This document shows positions 14,805 to 27,669 of a stretch of 64,000 bases of DNA, piece after piece. Position 1 is the stretch's first letter; each line of letters opens with the position of its first letter. The position numbers and the translations under genes are program-made. The notes below the pieces were generated by a model. It made no database searches. It was not told where the DNA came from and saw only the letters and a program-made list of their open reading frames with translations. The stretch is from Unio delphinus. Lineage: Eukaryota; Mollusca; Bivalvia; Unionida; Unionidae. The DNA is taken from positions 181,001 through 245,000 of the forward strand of contig JAQISU010000124.1 of the NCBI GenBank assembly GCA_029339505.1, in the 5' to 3' direction.

Positions 14805-17141
14805 CTGAAAAATTATACTTAAGGTCCAGAAAAAACACCCGCAAAATTGGCAGCAAAACTTTATAAAAAAAAAAAAGATTTATAAAAGACCAACAAACAA
14901 AGAAAACAAAAAATGCGCACAAGTACAAATAAGCGAACAAGTGAATGAGTAATAAATCATTGACTAAGCATTTAATCATTCGTATCAAATGTTTTAAATC
15001 TTCCTTTGATTTTTCTATTCAATGCTACTTTTTTTAAGCTACTTAAAAATAATCTAATGTGAGCTAATATAAGATATTTGGCTGTTGCCAATATATCGTC
15101 TCATTACATATTGCATAAATAAAGAAACAAACAAACAAACAAATACATACAAATTGATCAGATCTCTTATACTCGTGTCAAATAGGATTATATTGATTTA
15201 AATAACTGATGGGACCATACAAAAATTGTCGATAATGACACGTGTTACTCCACAAATTTCCAACATCCTGCATCTTTCAGCGCGATTTGTGCTTAAGCTA
15301 TTCGGCAATTTATTTTAATCGATATCTCCTGGCACTATTTTTGGTAGGTCACAAAAGTCCAAGTTTCTGTTTGTGTCTCGACATATATATTCTATACGAC
15401 CAGCTCGCGCAACAATATTCCATTATTGAACTTTCCATTCGCATAAGCATGGATATAATAGATTTTACCGAAGGATCATGCATGATTCCATTTTTATAGA
15501 ATTAATTGGATGCTTGTCATATGAGAAATTTTGTAATTGTGAGATTTTATCAACTTAAACAAAGCACGGGTATTTATCTTGACGTATCGTCATTTAGCTG
15601 TCAATATTTAGATGTAAGTCACTCCACCACGTAATAATTTCCGATATCTAATTTGTAATGAAAGATGTCGATTTTACAACGTGACCTCACTTATTAAATT
15701 GATATTTCCCAGAATACATGCATGGGTTGCAATTAAACAGTATACTAGGATACGTATAAAAAAGCGGCTTTCAACACTTTTCGAATTTAAAAAACAATAC
15801 TGAAAATACATAATAAATTGTGAACAATGTGATTCAATTTGAGTTGTATGCAATATCACCTCGTTCCTAAACACTTCTAGTGAAGTTACATCATAAACTG
15901 GTTTATGTGACTTGTTCCGCATTTTCTCTAAGAATTAAAACAAACAATGATTTAACAGTGTCGTGATTAACCTAATTAACCTCTCACAATGCTTCGAAAT
16001 ATCAGGGTTTTTTTTTTTTACAACGCTGGGAAATATATAACTGTAATTAACCAGCTCATCTTTTGGTTTGGACAATCATACGTAAATTCTGAATGGCTTA
16101 TATCTTGTCAATTATACTATTTATTTTGTATTTAGAAAAGTTTTCCCTATTCAGTTTCAACGTGGCACTAGAGCCTGTCAAGTCAGTTAATTAGAATGCA
16201 AATTTTTTTCCTCACGTGCAAGGAAAATTTTAAGCAGTCACAAATAAAATAAAATGAAATATATAATGTCTTGAAATGCAGAAAATCGAACTGATATTAT
16301 TATTGATTGGGGACTATAGGGAAAAAGACTTACCATTTAGATAATTATGTTTTTACCAGATTTTCTGAGATAACCTGTAGCTCAGATGTGTAATAATATC
16401 TTGTCAGAAAGAGATCAGGGCTAAATCGTCATGAGACGTTCAAACTTAAATCTCTTTGCTGGAAGAACAAAACAAAAAGTGCGTTGGCCTCGAATTCCTA
16501 ATCATGTTTGAAAAATAAAAAATCAAATCTCGAAGATTTCCCGTTATATCCGGAGTTATAATTACGTGAGTGTTAAAAATACCAATAACACCGTCTAGTA
16601 TCTAATACTGTTTCGAATAATCTATTTCACTCAGTGTCTCTTTAGAATGTAAATTAAGACTTATCCAACCTATCCAATACTACTTTTTCCCCATATTTAA
16701 AAATCGCTTCAGATTATCACGCATCCTCCCAGGTACAGCACTTTCCGCTGTTTTATGTACGTATGTAATTCACCAAACTGACCTCTTTACCTTCAATTTT
16801 GTCGTAGGAATCCGGAGTGATTTTGTATTTCGATGAGATTTGATTACTGGATCGATATGCAGGTCTTCCAGCTACACATGAACGCCTATATCAGTAAAGT
16901 TGGGGGCTTGTTGGGGGACGCGTTCTTGGCTGAGGGAGTATTGAGGATAGTGTGCGAAGGGGTCTGTAACCTGCGGACCTGGGTTCGAATTTTGGTAGAA
17001 TACGCATTAAGATTCTCTGGTTGGCATCTATATTCTTTCTCTGTATTCACTAATATATCATGTTTACATGTTGATATTTTTTCATATCTAGTTCAATATT
17101 TATTGACATTCAGTTTGTAAAGGTTATACAATCTACTCAAC
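14805..17141. other. AT-rich sequence, one tRNA-like patch
   Basis: No gene supported. About 16905-17000 has a TGGCTGAGGGAG box and GGGTTCGAATTT, which look like degenerate A and B boxes of a tRNA-derived SINE head. No folding cloverleaf could be confirmed. Confidence 0.4.
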
Positions 17142-18157
17142 GATATCGTAGATTTTGTAATGGACACAGGCTATTACAGTTAATAGTTATCGTAGATTTT
17201 GTAATGGACAAAGGTGATTACAGTTAAACCGTATCGTCGATTTTATAATAGACACAGGTGATTAGTTAATCGTTATCGTAGATTTTGTAATGGACACAGG
17301 TGATTACAGTCAATCCGTATCGTCGATTTTGTCATGGATACAGGTGATTACAGTTAATCGTTATCGTAGATTTTGTAATGGACACAGGTGGTTATAGTTA
17401 ATCGTTATCGTAGATTTTGTAATGAACACCGGTGATTATAGTTAATCCGTATCGTCGATTTTATAATGGACTCAGGTGATTACAGTTAATCGGTATCGTA
17501 TATTTTTAATGGACACAGGTAATTACAGTTAATCGGTATTGTAGATTTTGAAAATGGACACATGAAATTACATTTAATCGGTATCGTAGATTTTTGTAAT
17601 GGACACAGGTGATTAGTTAATCGTTCTCGTAGATTTTGTAATGGACAAAGGTGATTACAGTTATATGTTATCGTAAATTTTGTAACGGACACAGGTGATT
17701 AGTTAATCGTTATCGTAGATTTTGTAATGGGCACATGTGATTACAATTAATCGGTATCGTATATTTTGTAATGGACACAGGTGATTACAGTTAATCGTTA
17801 TCGTAGATTTTGTAATGGATACGGGTGATTACAGTTAATCCGCATCGTCGATTTTATAATGGACACAGGTGATTACAGTTAATCCGTATCGTCGATTTTG
17901 TCATGAATACAGGTGATTACAGTTAATCGTTATCGTAGATTTTGTAATGGACACAGGTGAATACAGTTAATTGTTATAGCAGATTTGGTAATGGACACAG
18001 GTGTATACAGTTAATCGTTATCGTAGATTTTTGTAATAGACACAGGTAATTACAGTTAATCGTTATCGCAGATTTTGTAATGGACACAGGTGATTACAAT
18101 AGATCGTTATCGTAGATTTTGTAATGGACACAAGTGATTACAGTTAATCGGTTTTAT
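17142..18157 (+). repeat. 44-bp minisatellite, about 23 copies
   Basis: Unit ATCGTTATCGTAGATTTTGT then AATGGACACAGGTGATTACAGTTA, with substitutions and small indels between copies. It ends less than 100 bp before the unrelated 20-bp array. Confidence 0.95.
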
Positions 18158-18250
18158 AAATTGTTTTAGCGGTAATGACTTACTTTTCTCCTGTTGTACT
18201 TACAAGAGCCACGCATTTAGTGTATGAAGCCCAAAAATCATGCAAACCAC

Positions 18251-21200
18251 AGATCCAGTAACTTTTTATAATGCTACTGATCCTGTTCATAATCAACTGG
18301 TCCTGTCCATAATCAACTGATCCTTATCCTGTCTATAATCAATTGATCCTGTCCATTATCAATTGATCTTGTCCATAATCAACTGATCCTTTCCATAATC
18401 AACTGATCCTGTCTATAACCAATTGATCCTGTCCATTATCAATTGATCCTGTCCATAATCAACTGATCCTGTCCATAATCAACTGATCCTTTCCATAATA
18501 AATTGATCCTGTCCATAATCAACTGTACCTTTCCATAATCAACTGAACCTATCCATAATCAACTGATCCTGTCCATAATCAACTGATCCTTTCCATAATC
18601 AATTGATCTTGTCCATAATCAACTGTACCTTTCCATAATCAACTGAACCTTTCCATAATCAACTGATCCTTTCCATAATCAACTGATCCTTTCCATAATC
18701 AACTGATCCTGTCCATAATCAATTGATCCTGTCCATAATCAATTGATCCTTTCCATAATAAACTGGTCTTGTCCATAATCAAATGATCCTTTCCATAATC
18801 AACTGATCCTGTCTATAATCAATTGATCCTGTCCATTATCAATTGATCCTGTCCATAATCAACTGATCCTTTCCATAATCATCTGATCCTGTCCATAATC
18901 AACTGTACCTTTCCATCATCAACTGATCCTTTCCATAATCAACTGATCCTGTCCATAATAAACTGAACCTGTCCATAATCAACTGAACCTGTCCCCAATC
19001 AACTGATCCTGTCCATAATCAACTGAACCTGTCCATAATCAACTGATCCTGTCCATAATCAACTGAACCTTTCCATAATCAACTGATCCTTTCCATAATC
19101 AACTGATCCTTTCCATAATCAACTGAACCTTTCCATAATCAACTGATCCTTTCCATAATCAACTGATCCTGTCCATAATCAATTGATCCTGTCCATAATC
19201 AATTGATCCTGTCCATAATCAACTGATCCTTTCCATAATCAATTGATCCTGTCCATAATCAACTGTACCTTTCCATAATCAACTGAACCTTTCCATAAAC
19301 AACTGATTCTTTCCATAATCAATTGATCCTTTCCGTAATCAACTGATCCTGTCCATTATCAATTGATCCTGTCCATAATCAACTGATCCTTTCATAATCA
19401 TCTGATCCTGTCCATAATCAACTGTACTTTTCCATAATCAACTGAACCATTCCATAATCAACTGATCCTGTCCATAATCAACTGAACCTGTCCATAATCA
19501 ACTGAACCTGTCCATAATCAACTGATCCTGTCCATAATCAACTGAACCTGTCCATAATCAACTGATTCTGTCCATAATCAACTGAACCTTTCCATAATCA
19601 ACTGATCCTTTCCATAATCAACTGAACTTGTCCATAATCAACTGAACCTTTCCATAATCAACTGATCCTTTCCATAATCAACTGATCCTGTCCATAATCA
19701 ACTGAACCTGTCCATAATCAACTGAACCTTTGCATAATCAACTGAACCTTTCCATAATCAACTGAACCTGTCCATGATCAACTGATCCTGTCCATAATCA
19801 ACTGATCTTTTCCATAATCAACTGATCCTGTCCATAATCAACTGATCGTTTCCATAATCAACGGATCCTTTCCATAATCAATCGATCCTTTCCATAATCA
19901 ACTGATCCTGTCGATAATCAACTGATCCTTTCCATAATCAACTGATTCTGTCCATAATCAACTGATCCTTTCCATAATCAAAGGATCCTTTCCATAATCA
20001 ACTGAACCTTTCCATAATCAACTGAACCTTTCCATAATCAACTGATCCTGTCCATAATCAACTGATCCTTACCATAATCAACTGAACCTTTCCATAATCA
20101 ACTGATCCTGTCCATAATCAACTGATCCTTTCCATAATCAATTGATCCTGTCCATAATCAACTGTACCTTTCCATAATCAACTGAACCTTTCCATAATCA
20201 ACTGATCTTTTCCATAATCAACTGATCCTGTCCATAATCAATTGATCCTGTCCATAATCAATTGATCGTGTCCATAATCAACTGATCCTGTCCATAATCA
20301 ACTGAACCTGTCCATAATGAACTGAACCTGTCCATAATCAACTGATCCTGTCCATAATCAACTGAACCTGTCCACAATCAACTGATCCTGTCCATAATCA
20401 ACTGAACCTTTCCATAATCAACTGATCCTTTCCATAATCAACTGATCCTGTCCATAATCAACTGAACCTTTCCATAATCAACTGATCCTTTCCATAATCA
20501 ACTGATCCTGTCCATAATCAACTGAACCTGTCCATAATCAACTGAACCTTTCCATAATCAACTGAACCTTTCCATAATCAACTGAACCTGTCCATAATCA
20601 ACTGATCCTGTCCATAATCAACTGATCCTTTCCATAATCAACTGATCCTTTCCATAGTCAACTGATCCTGTCCATAATCAACTGAACCTGTCCATAATCA
20701 ACTGATCCTGTCCATAATCAACTGAACCATTCCATAATCAACTGAACCTTTCCATAATCAACTGATCCTTTCCATAATCAACTGAACCTTTACATAATCA
20801 ACTGATCCTGTCCATAATCAACTGAACCTGTTCATAATCAACTGAACCTTTCCATAATCAACTGATCCTGTCCATAATCAACTGAACCTGTCCATAATCA
20901 ACTGATCCTGTCCATAATCAACTGAACCTGTTCATAATCAACTGAACCTTTCCATAATCAACTGAACCTTTCCATGATCAAGTGATCCTGTCCATAATCA
21001 ACTGAAGCTGTCCATAATCAACTGAACCTTTCCATAATCAACTGATACTTTCCATAATCAACTGATCGTTTCCATAATCAACTGAACCTGTCCATAATCA
21101 ACTGATGCTGTTCATAATCAACTGAACATTTCCATAATCAACTGATCCTGTCCATAATCAACTGATCCTTTCCATAATCAACTGATCCTTTCCATAATCA

Positions 21201-23405
21201 ACTGATCCTGTCCATAATCAATTGATCCTGTCCATAATCAATTGATCCTGTCCATAATCAACTGATCCTTTCCATAATCATCTGATCCTGTCCATAATTA
21301 ACTGTACCTTTCCATAATCAACTGAACCTTTCCATAATCAATTGATCCTGTCCATAATCAGCTGTACCTTTCCATGATAAACTGATCCTGTCCATAATCA
21401 ACTGAACCTGTCCATAATCAACTGATCCTGTCCATAATCAACTGATCCTTTCCATAATCAACTGATCCTGTCCATAATCAATTGATCCTGTCCATTATCA
21501 ATTGATCCTGTCCATAATCAACTGATCCTTTCCATCATCATCTGATCCTGTCCATAATCAACTGTACCTTTCCATAATCAACTGAACCATTCCATAATCA
21601 ACTGATCCTTTCCATAATCAACTGATCCTGTCCATAATCAACTGAACCTTTCCATAATCAACTGATCCTTTCCATAATCAACTGATCCTGTCCATAATCA
21701 ACTGAACCTGTCCATAATCAACTGAACCTTTCCATAATCAACTGAACCTTTCCATAATCAACTGAACCTGTCCATAATCAGTTGATCCTGTCCATAATCA
21801 ACTGATCCTTTCCATAATCAACTGATCCTGTCCATAATCAACTGATCCTGTCCATAATCAACTGAGCCTGTCCATAATCAACTGAACCTTTCCATAATCA
21901 ACTGAACCATTCCATAATCAACTGAACCTTTCCATAATCAACTGATCCTTTCCATAATCAACTGAACCTTTACATAATCAACTGATCCTGTCCATAATCA
22001 ACTGAACCTGTTCATAATCAACTGAACCTTTCCATAATCAACAGATCCTGTCCATAATCAACTGAACCTGTTCATAATCAACTGAACCTTTCCATAATCA
22101 ACTAAACCTTTCCATGGTCAAGTGATCCTGTCCATAATCAACTGAAGCTGTCCATAATCAACTGAACCTTTCCATAATCAACTGATCCTTTCCATAATCA
22201 ACTGATCGTTTCCATAATCAACTGAACCTGTCCATAATCAACTGATGCTGTTCATTATCAACTGAACCTTTCCATAATCAACTGATCCTGTCCATAATCA
22301 ACTGATCCTTTCCATAATCAACTGATCCTTTCCATAATCAACTGATCCTTTCCATAATCATTTGATCCTTTTCATAATCAACTGTACCTTTCCATAATCA
22401 ACTGATCCTTCCATAATCAACTGAACCTTTCCATAATCAACTGAACCTTTCCATAATTAACTGATCCTTTCCATAATCAACTGAACCTTTCCATAATCAA
22501 CTGATCCTTTCCATAATCAACTGAACCTGTTCATAATCAACTGAACCTGTCCATAATCAAATGAACCTTTCCATGATCAACTGATCCTTTCCATAATCAA
22601 CTGATCCTTTTCATAATCAACTAAACCTGTTCATAATCAACTGATCCTTTCCATAATCAACTGAACCTTTCCATAATCAACTGAACCTTTCCATAATTAA
22701 CTGATCCTTTCCATAATCAACTGAACCTTTCCATTATCAACTGATCCTGTCCATAATCAACTAACCTGTCCATAATCAACTGAACCTGTCCATAATCAAC
22801 TGAACCTTTCCATAATCAACTGATCCTGTCGATAATCAACTGATCGTTTCCATAATCAACTGAACCTGTCCATAATCAACTGATCCTGCCCATAATCAAC
22901 TGAACCTTTCCATAATCAACTGATCCTGTCCATAATCAACTGATCCTTTCCATAATCAACTGATCCTTTCCATAATCAATTGATCCTTTCCATAATCAAC
23001 TGAACCTGTCCATAATCAACTGAACCTTTCCATAATCAATTGATCCTGTCTATAATCAATTGATCCTTTCCACAATCAACTGAACCTGTCCATAATCAAC
23101 TGATCCTTTCCATAATCAACTGAACGTGTCCATAATCAACTGATCCTTTCCATAATCAACTGAACCTTTCCATAATCAATTGATCCTGTCTATAATCAAT
23201 TGATCCTTTCCATAATCAACTGATCCTGTCCATAATCAACTGATCCTTTCCATAATCAACTGAACCTTTCCATAATTAATTGATCCTGTCTATAATCAAT
23301 TGATCCTTTCCATAATCAACTGATCCTTTCCATAATCAACTGAACCTTTCCATAATCAACTGATCCTGTCTATAATCGATTGATCCTGTCCATAATCAAT
23401 TGTTC
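18251..23405 (+). repeat. 5.1-kb minisatellite, 20-bp unit, about 255 copies
   Basis: Unit CCATAATCAACTGATCCTGT. Frequent alternatives are GATCC/GAACC, CCTGT/CCTTT and AACT/AATT; rare marks include GTACC, AAGCTG and GATGCTG. Rare variants recur in blocks: 20721-20850 matches 21901-22030 (offset 1180) and 20961-21120 matches 22101-22260 (offset 1140), showing duplications of about 57-59 units. Variation is in units, not spacers, so it is not a CRISPR array. Confidence 0.97.
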
Positions 23406-23938
23406 CTATATTGCATGATACAAGAAGAAGAAATACGTAGTCAATGATTCAGTGGTACACACAGTTATATATGCACGTCAGCGTTTAGATTAACGATTTA
23501 GATAATGAAACATGGACAATAAAAAACTCACAAAATAAGATGTGTGTATCACATACTCAAATGCATCAAATTTATTACATTTTATGTATTGATTGTGAAA
23601 TGAGGTCTGCAGAAAGACGAATTCAAGTCGTAGATTGCTTGAACTAAATCAAATGCATCCACTTCAGCAGATTGCAGCTGAACAAGTAATGCCATTGCAA
23701 TGGGCTGTTTCTATATTCGAAAGAAAGTTTGTAGTCCAATTGTTTTATAAAGGATATCTTTCCTTTGATAGTCTCGTGTTCCTGTTTTGAATGGTTCTGT
23801 TAACCTCGGCTGTGTTTTGGTTTGGTCTCAGATAACTTCGAGTCATACCAATACCTCAACAGTACAAGGGACAGTTTCTAAACAATGATTAAATACGGCA
23901 TCTACATACCAAATAGAAACAAAATGCTAACAGATAAG
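23406..23938. other. AT-rich sequence, nothing recognised
   Basis: No gene or repeat structure seen. Confidence 0.55.
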
Positions 23939-25215
23939 GTGCCATAGTGAGGTCAGAAGGGTCCACAGTTTTTGGATAGCTATATTAAAACAAAGCATAC
24001 AAATATTAGTCACTTGACTAGAGAAGTTAATGGTAGTTCATAGCAGAAGACTTTTATGCACCCAAATCCAAATTTATATCGGCATGTTTCATGTCTGGCG
24101 TTCATTTGTGACAATAAGTGATGCTTACAGCCCAAATGCAAGTCCATTCCCTGGGTGATCATTTCAAAACGTTGTGTACTAAACGGCTAGATGAAATTCA
24201 AAATAGTTGCCATTCAGCATTTTTAAATAGATATTCTACTTGCTCTGAACCCACGTGTCCACTGATGTGAAAGCTAGCTCTTCATTCTAGCCGCTATTGG
24301 TATATTTCTCTATCTACATACTGTTACGCATGTTTAATTTAATTGTTGGTCTGTTCATTTTATATGTTTATTATTTCATTACATGTTAGTGTAATGTAAC
24401 AATGTTTGCTGGACTTGACCTTGTCCACAATTGTGTTCATTTCTGCTTGACATGATTGTTTTTGTTTTAAATTTTTTTGTTATTTCATTTATGTAAACAA
24501 CTAATAATAGCTTCATGATTATTATTCAGGTAAACAAGAAGGAGTGTATATGTTGATCAGGGTCAATGTTAAAATGAATGTTATAGGCTATTGTAAATAA
24601 ACACCTGAAGGTTATTTTCTATTATGTAATGGTTGTTTTTAGACAATGCTAATTGTGACCTGAGGTCAAGTATATAACTATATTATCTTGTGTCTGTAAG
24701 GATTTTACCAGTTGTGCTTTAACATCTAGCACTTTAAGTTTTATTATGTTGTTATCAGTTTGGGCAGAATTTTGTTTTCCTCAAATTGTTTAATTCAAGC
24801 GATTATTTTCTTTGTAAATAGAAGTGTTCTACCAAAATTATTTAATAAAGACAGTCATTCTAATTTATACCAAATTAAAACCTGGAATAATATTTATGAG
24901 ACAGGTCATCGCCTTCTCTTCCTGACTTGAATTGAGTTTTATTCAGGACTTTTATTACTAGGACTTGCGACTTTAATTCTTGGATTATGTTTGGAATTAA
25001 TTCGCAAAACCGTATGGTCTCTTTTATCCTTTTATACTTTGTATTCTAGGGAAATACATTATTTGTCAAATTTTACAAAAATTGTAGTCTTCACTCTGTA
25101 ATGTTACTTATTTTAAGTGCATATACTCGTAATAATGCTGAAGAGTAACTATGGCAGCTGTACATGCCTCATATCAATTTCACTAACAAAACACCTAGTT
25201 CTCAATTATATGCAT
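23939..25215 (+). repeat. Dispersed repeat B, copy 1, interrupted by about 800 bp
   Basis: 23939-24325 and 25130-25195 align to 57385-57880 (GGATAG, TTTATGCACCCA, TTTCATGTCTG, TACATACTGT and TGTACATGCCTCATATCAATTTCA in the same order). The middle, about 24326-25129, is absent from copy 2 and is probably an insertion. No target duplication or coding region was recognised in it. Confidence 0.7.
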
Positions 25216-25242
25216 ATTTTTTCAGTAGACAATACTAGCTGA

Positions 25243-25546
25243 TTTGATTAGGATTTTTAACGTAGCTTTAACAATTTTTCAGTCATATCGCTACGATGTC
25301 TGCAGTGAGGCAGTTTATAGTGATGTCTAGCTCTGGAACATCATGCCGCAGACATATAGCATGATGTTCCATCCAGTCACATTATCCTGACACCAGGCCG
25401 ACCAGTCCCAACACTAACCTCTTAATGCTGAGCGCCAAGCGAGGCAGCTGTTAGTACCATATTTTGTAAGTCTTTAGTATGATTCAGCCGGGGATCGAAC
25501 TCACGACTTCCCGCTTCCGCGGCGGACGCTCTAACCGGAGCGGTTC
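25243..25546 (-). mobile_element. tRNA-derived SINE, copy 1
   Basis: On the minus strand it begins with a tRNA-like head (GCGTCCGCCGCGGAAGCGGG and B box GGTTCGA-like GTGAGTTCGATCCC), followed by a conserved body and the tail region. Copies of ACAATACTAGCTGA (25229) and ACAATAATAGCTGA (25547) flank it as target duplications. Against the copy at 62 kb, about 11 bp of the A box are missing, which should weaken its Pol III promoter. Confidence 0.88.
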
Positions 25547-25560
25547 ACAATAATAGCTGA

Positions 25561-26861
25561 AAAGTCACACCCTTACCTAAAAAAAGAAATTTTATATGAG
25601 CCAATTTACTAATTGTCTTCTGGCAACTTAAACATTTGGTTCAAAATAATTTATTTCAAAAGTTGTCTATATATTATATATCTAGACATTTTTTAGTAAA
25701 ATGGTATCAAGGACAATTTTTTTAATGAAAAATCACAAATGGTATTACTCGATCAAGAAAGGTATTACTTTGTGCCAAAAGCATTGCATTGTTTGCATTG
25801 CAAGTTATGACTTAAATTTTTGAAAGAGATTAAATTGTGCGCAGTCTCATATGCTGTTTGTCTTGTACGTCATAGCATCATGACAGAATCAAAATGTCTT
25901 TAAAATGCTTCTTGAATGCCAAGAAGAGATTTTGGGATAGAACTAGTTCCTGACCTTGCATTATTGTTCTGGCGATGCTAATAGCGGCAGCAATGTTGGG
26001 TGGGTGGGTGCTATTGTATGAAATCACAACAGTCTAGCTAATCATGAGAGATCAAAATTTAATCAACTAACATCAGGTAATGTTGAAACGTTGATTACGG
26101 ATGTGTAGGACCATGGTAAACTTCCAAGGTGACATATGAACAATATTCAACGATAGATACCACTAAAACTGACCATACATACATAATTAATCCATACAAT
26201 GTAAGAGAGAAATTTCTTCTCAGACACCATATCAATTTCAAATGACTTCGATGATTTTTGGAGTTTTCAAAGCGATTGAAATAGTAAGATAAGGTATATC
26301 ACATAAATACAGTATTAATAGTGGAAAATTCAGTTCATTTCAGATGTTGTGCTTTTACTAAGTATATACTACAAACACAATCAGTTAAATCAAAGTCACT
26401 CTCTTGTGCACTTAGATCAGAATGAGTTACTGGATGAGGTTCAAACAATTGCTTTTTTTCAGCACAACGGACCAATTAAACTTAATATTTTACCAAATTG
26501 AGACCTCCAAAAAGAAACGAAACAAGTGATACTGATGTACTTCTAATATTTAGTGGAAACATGAGAATTTCATAGCACAAATTGTATGTGTAGTATAAAC
26601 TGCATACAATTTAATTTCTGAACTAATATGAATGTTTTTATCCCATGAATGTGAAATGCTTTTCCTGTTGTGAACATCCATAAAATACAATGCAGATCAC
26701 GTTCCTTTCAGTTGATAATGGCAAAGTTTATTCTGATATTGGCTAGAGGAATCAGTATGACAAGAGGACAAAATGATCCTATCTTTCGACAATTTTCATT
26801 CTAGCTACCAAAATAATTGTTGATACACTGCTTTGAGGAAGTTAAGATGTTTGTGCAACGA
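25561..26861. other. AT-rich sequence, nothing recognised
   Basis: No supported gene. Confidence 0.5.
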
Positions 26862-26996
26862 AAACCCAGTGTACCAGTCAAAAGAAGCAAAGTAACAAAG
26901 AAGAAGCACAGTAACAAAGAAAACCCGGTGTACCAGTCAAATGAAGCAAAGTAACAAAGAAAACCTGGTGTACCAGTCAAAAGAAGCAAAGTAACA
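26862..26996 (+). repeat. Short tandem repeat with GTGTACCAGTCAAA
   Basis: Three copies of GTGTACCAGTCAAAAGAAGC plus AAAGTAACAAAGAAAACC, with uneven spacing. Confidence 0.85.
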
Positions 26997-27669
26997 GAAA
27001 ACTGTATGCCAGATCATTTTTCAGGACTGCTGAACCATGAACAAGCGGTAAACATATATAAAGGATACACCCAACAGAATATTCACCTGATATAATGCAT
27101 TTTGCTCAACCATTGTATCCAACATATTCTGTCACTCAATGATAAGTTTTATTTCCCCCTTTGAAATCTGAAAACAGAGGTTTCAATATATATGTATAAC
27201 TTTCATTATTATCGCCCACGTGTGAGCTATGAATCATTGATGTTAAATTCAGAGTTGGGTAATGAAGGTATAAAATAAGTCAGTGTTCTAAAACTTGCAT
27301 TCTTCTCCCAGAATATATAACCCGCCGTATACGATATGCATCATTATTTGCAAGATCGTTCCATTAATGACATTTGCTATTCAAACGGATGTTTATTTAT
27401 CAATTCTCCTTAGTGCATATTCGCCGCTCCTGTTGAGTGAAATTACTTTTAAGAATGCATTTTGATATGTTATGTAATTGTTTATTTGTGCCTGTACGGA
27501 GATAATAATACTATTCATTAAAATAGGGGTAAAGATCTTGACGTGGGCAGTGGCAGATGCTTTATCTGCTCGGAAAATGAATGCACCCGCCCATACACGA
27601 GTTTCCTGCTGCCTTGCAGATCGGCTTTGGTTAGCCAAAGGCTAAGATAGTAAATCCTAAAAAAAAATC

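Noticed and set aside
18251..23405. CRISPR array
   Set aside because: Contiguous 20-bp units without spacers, in eukaryotic DNA.
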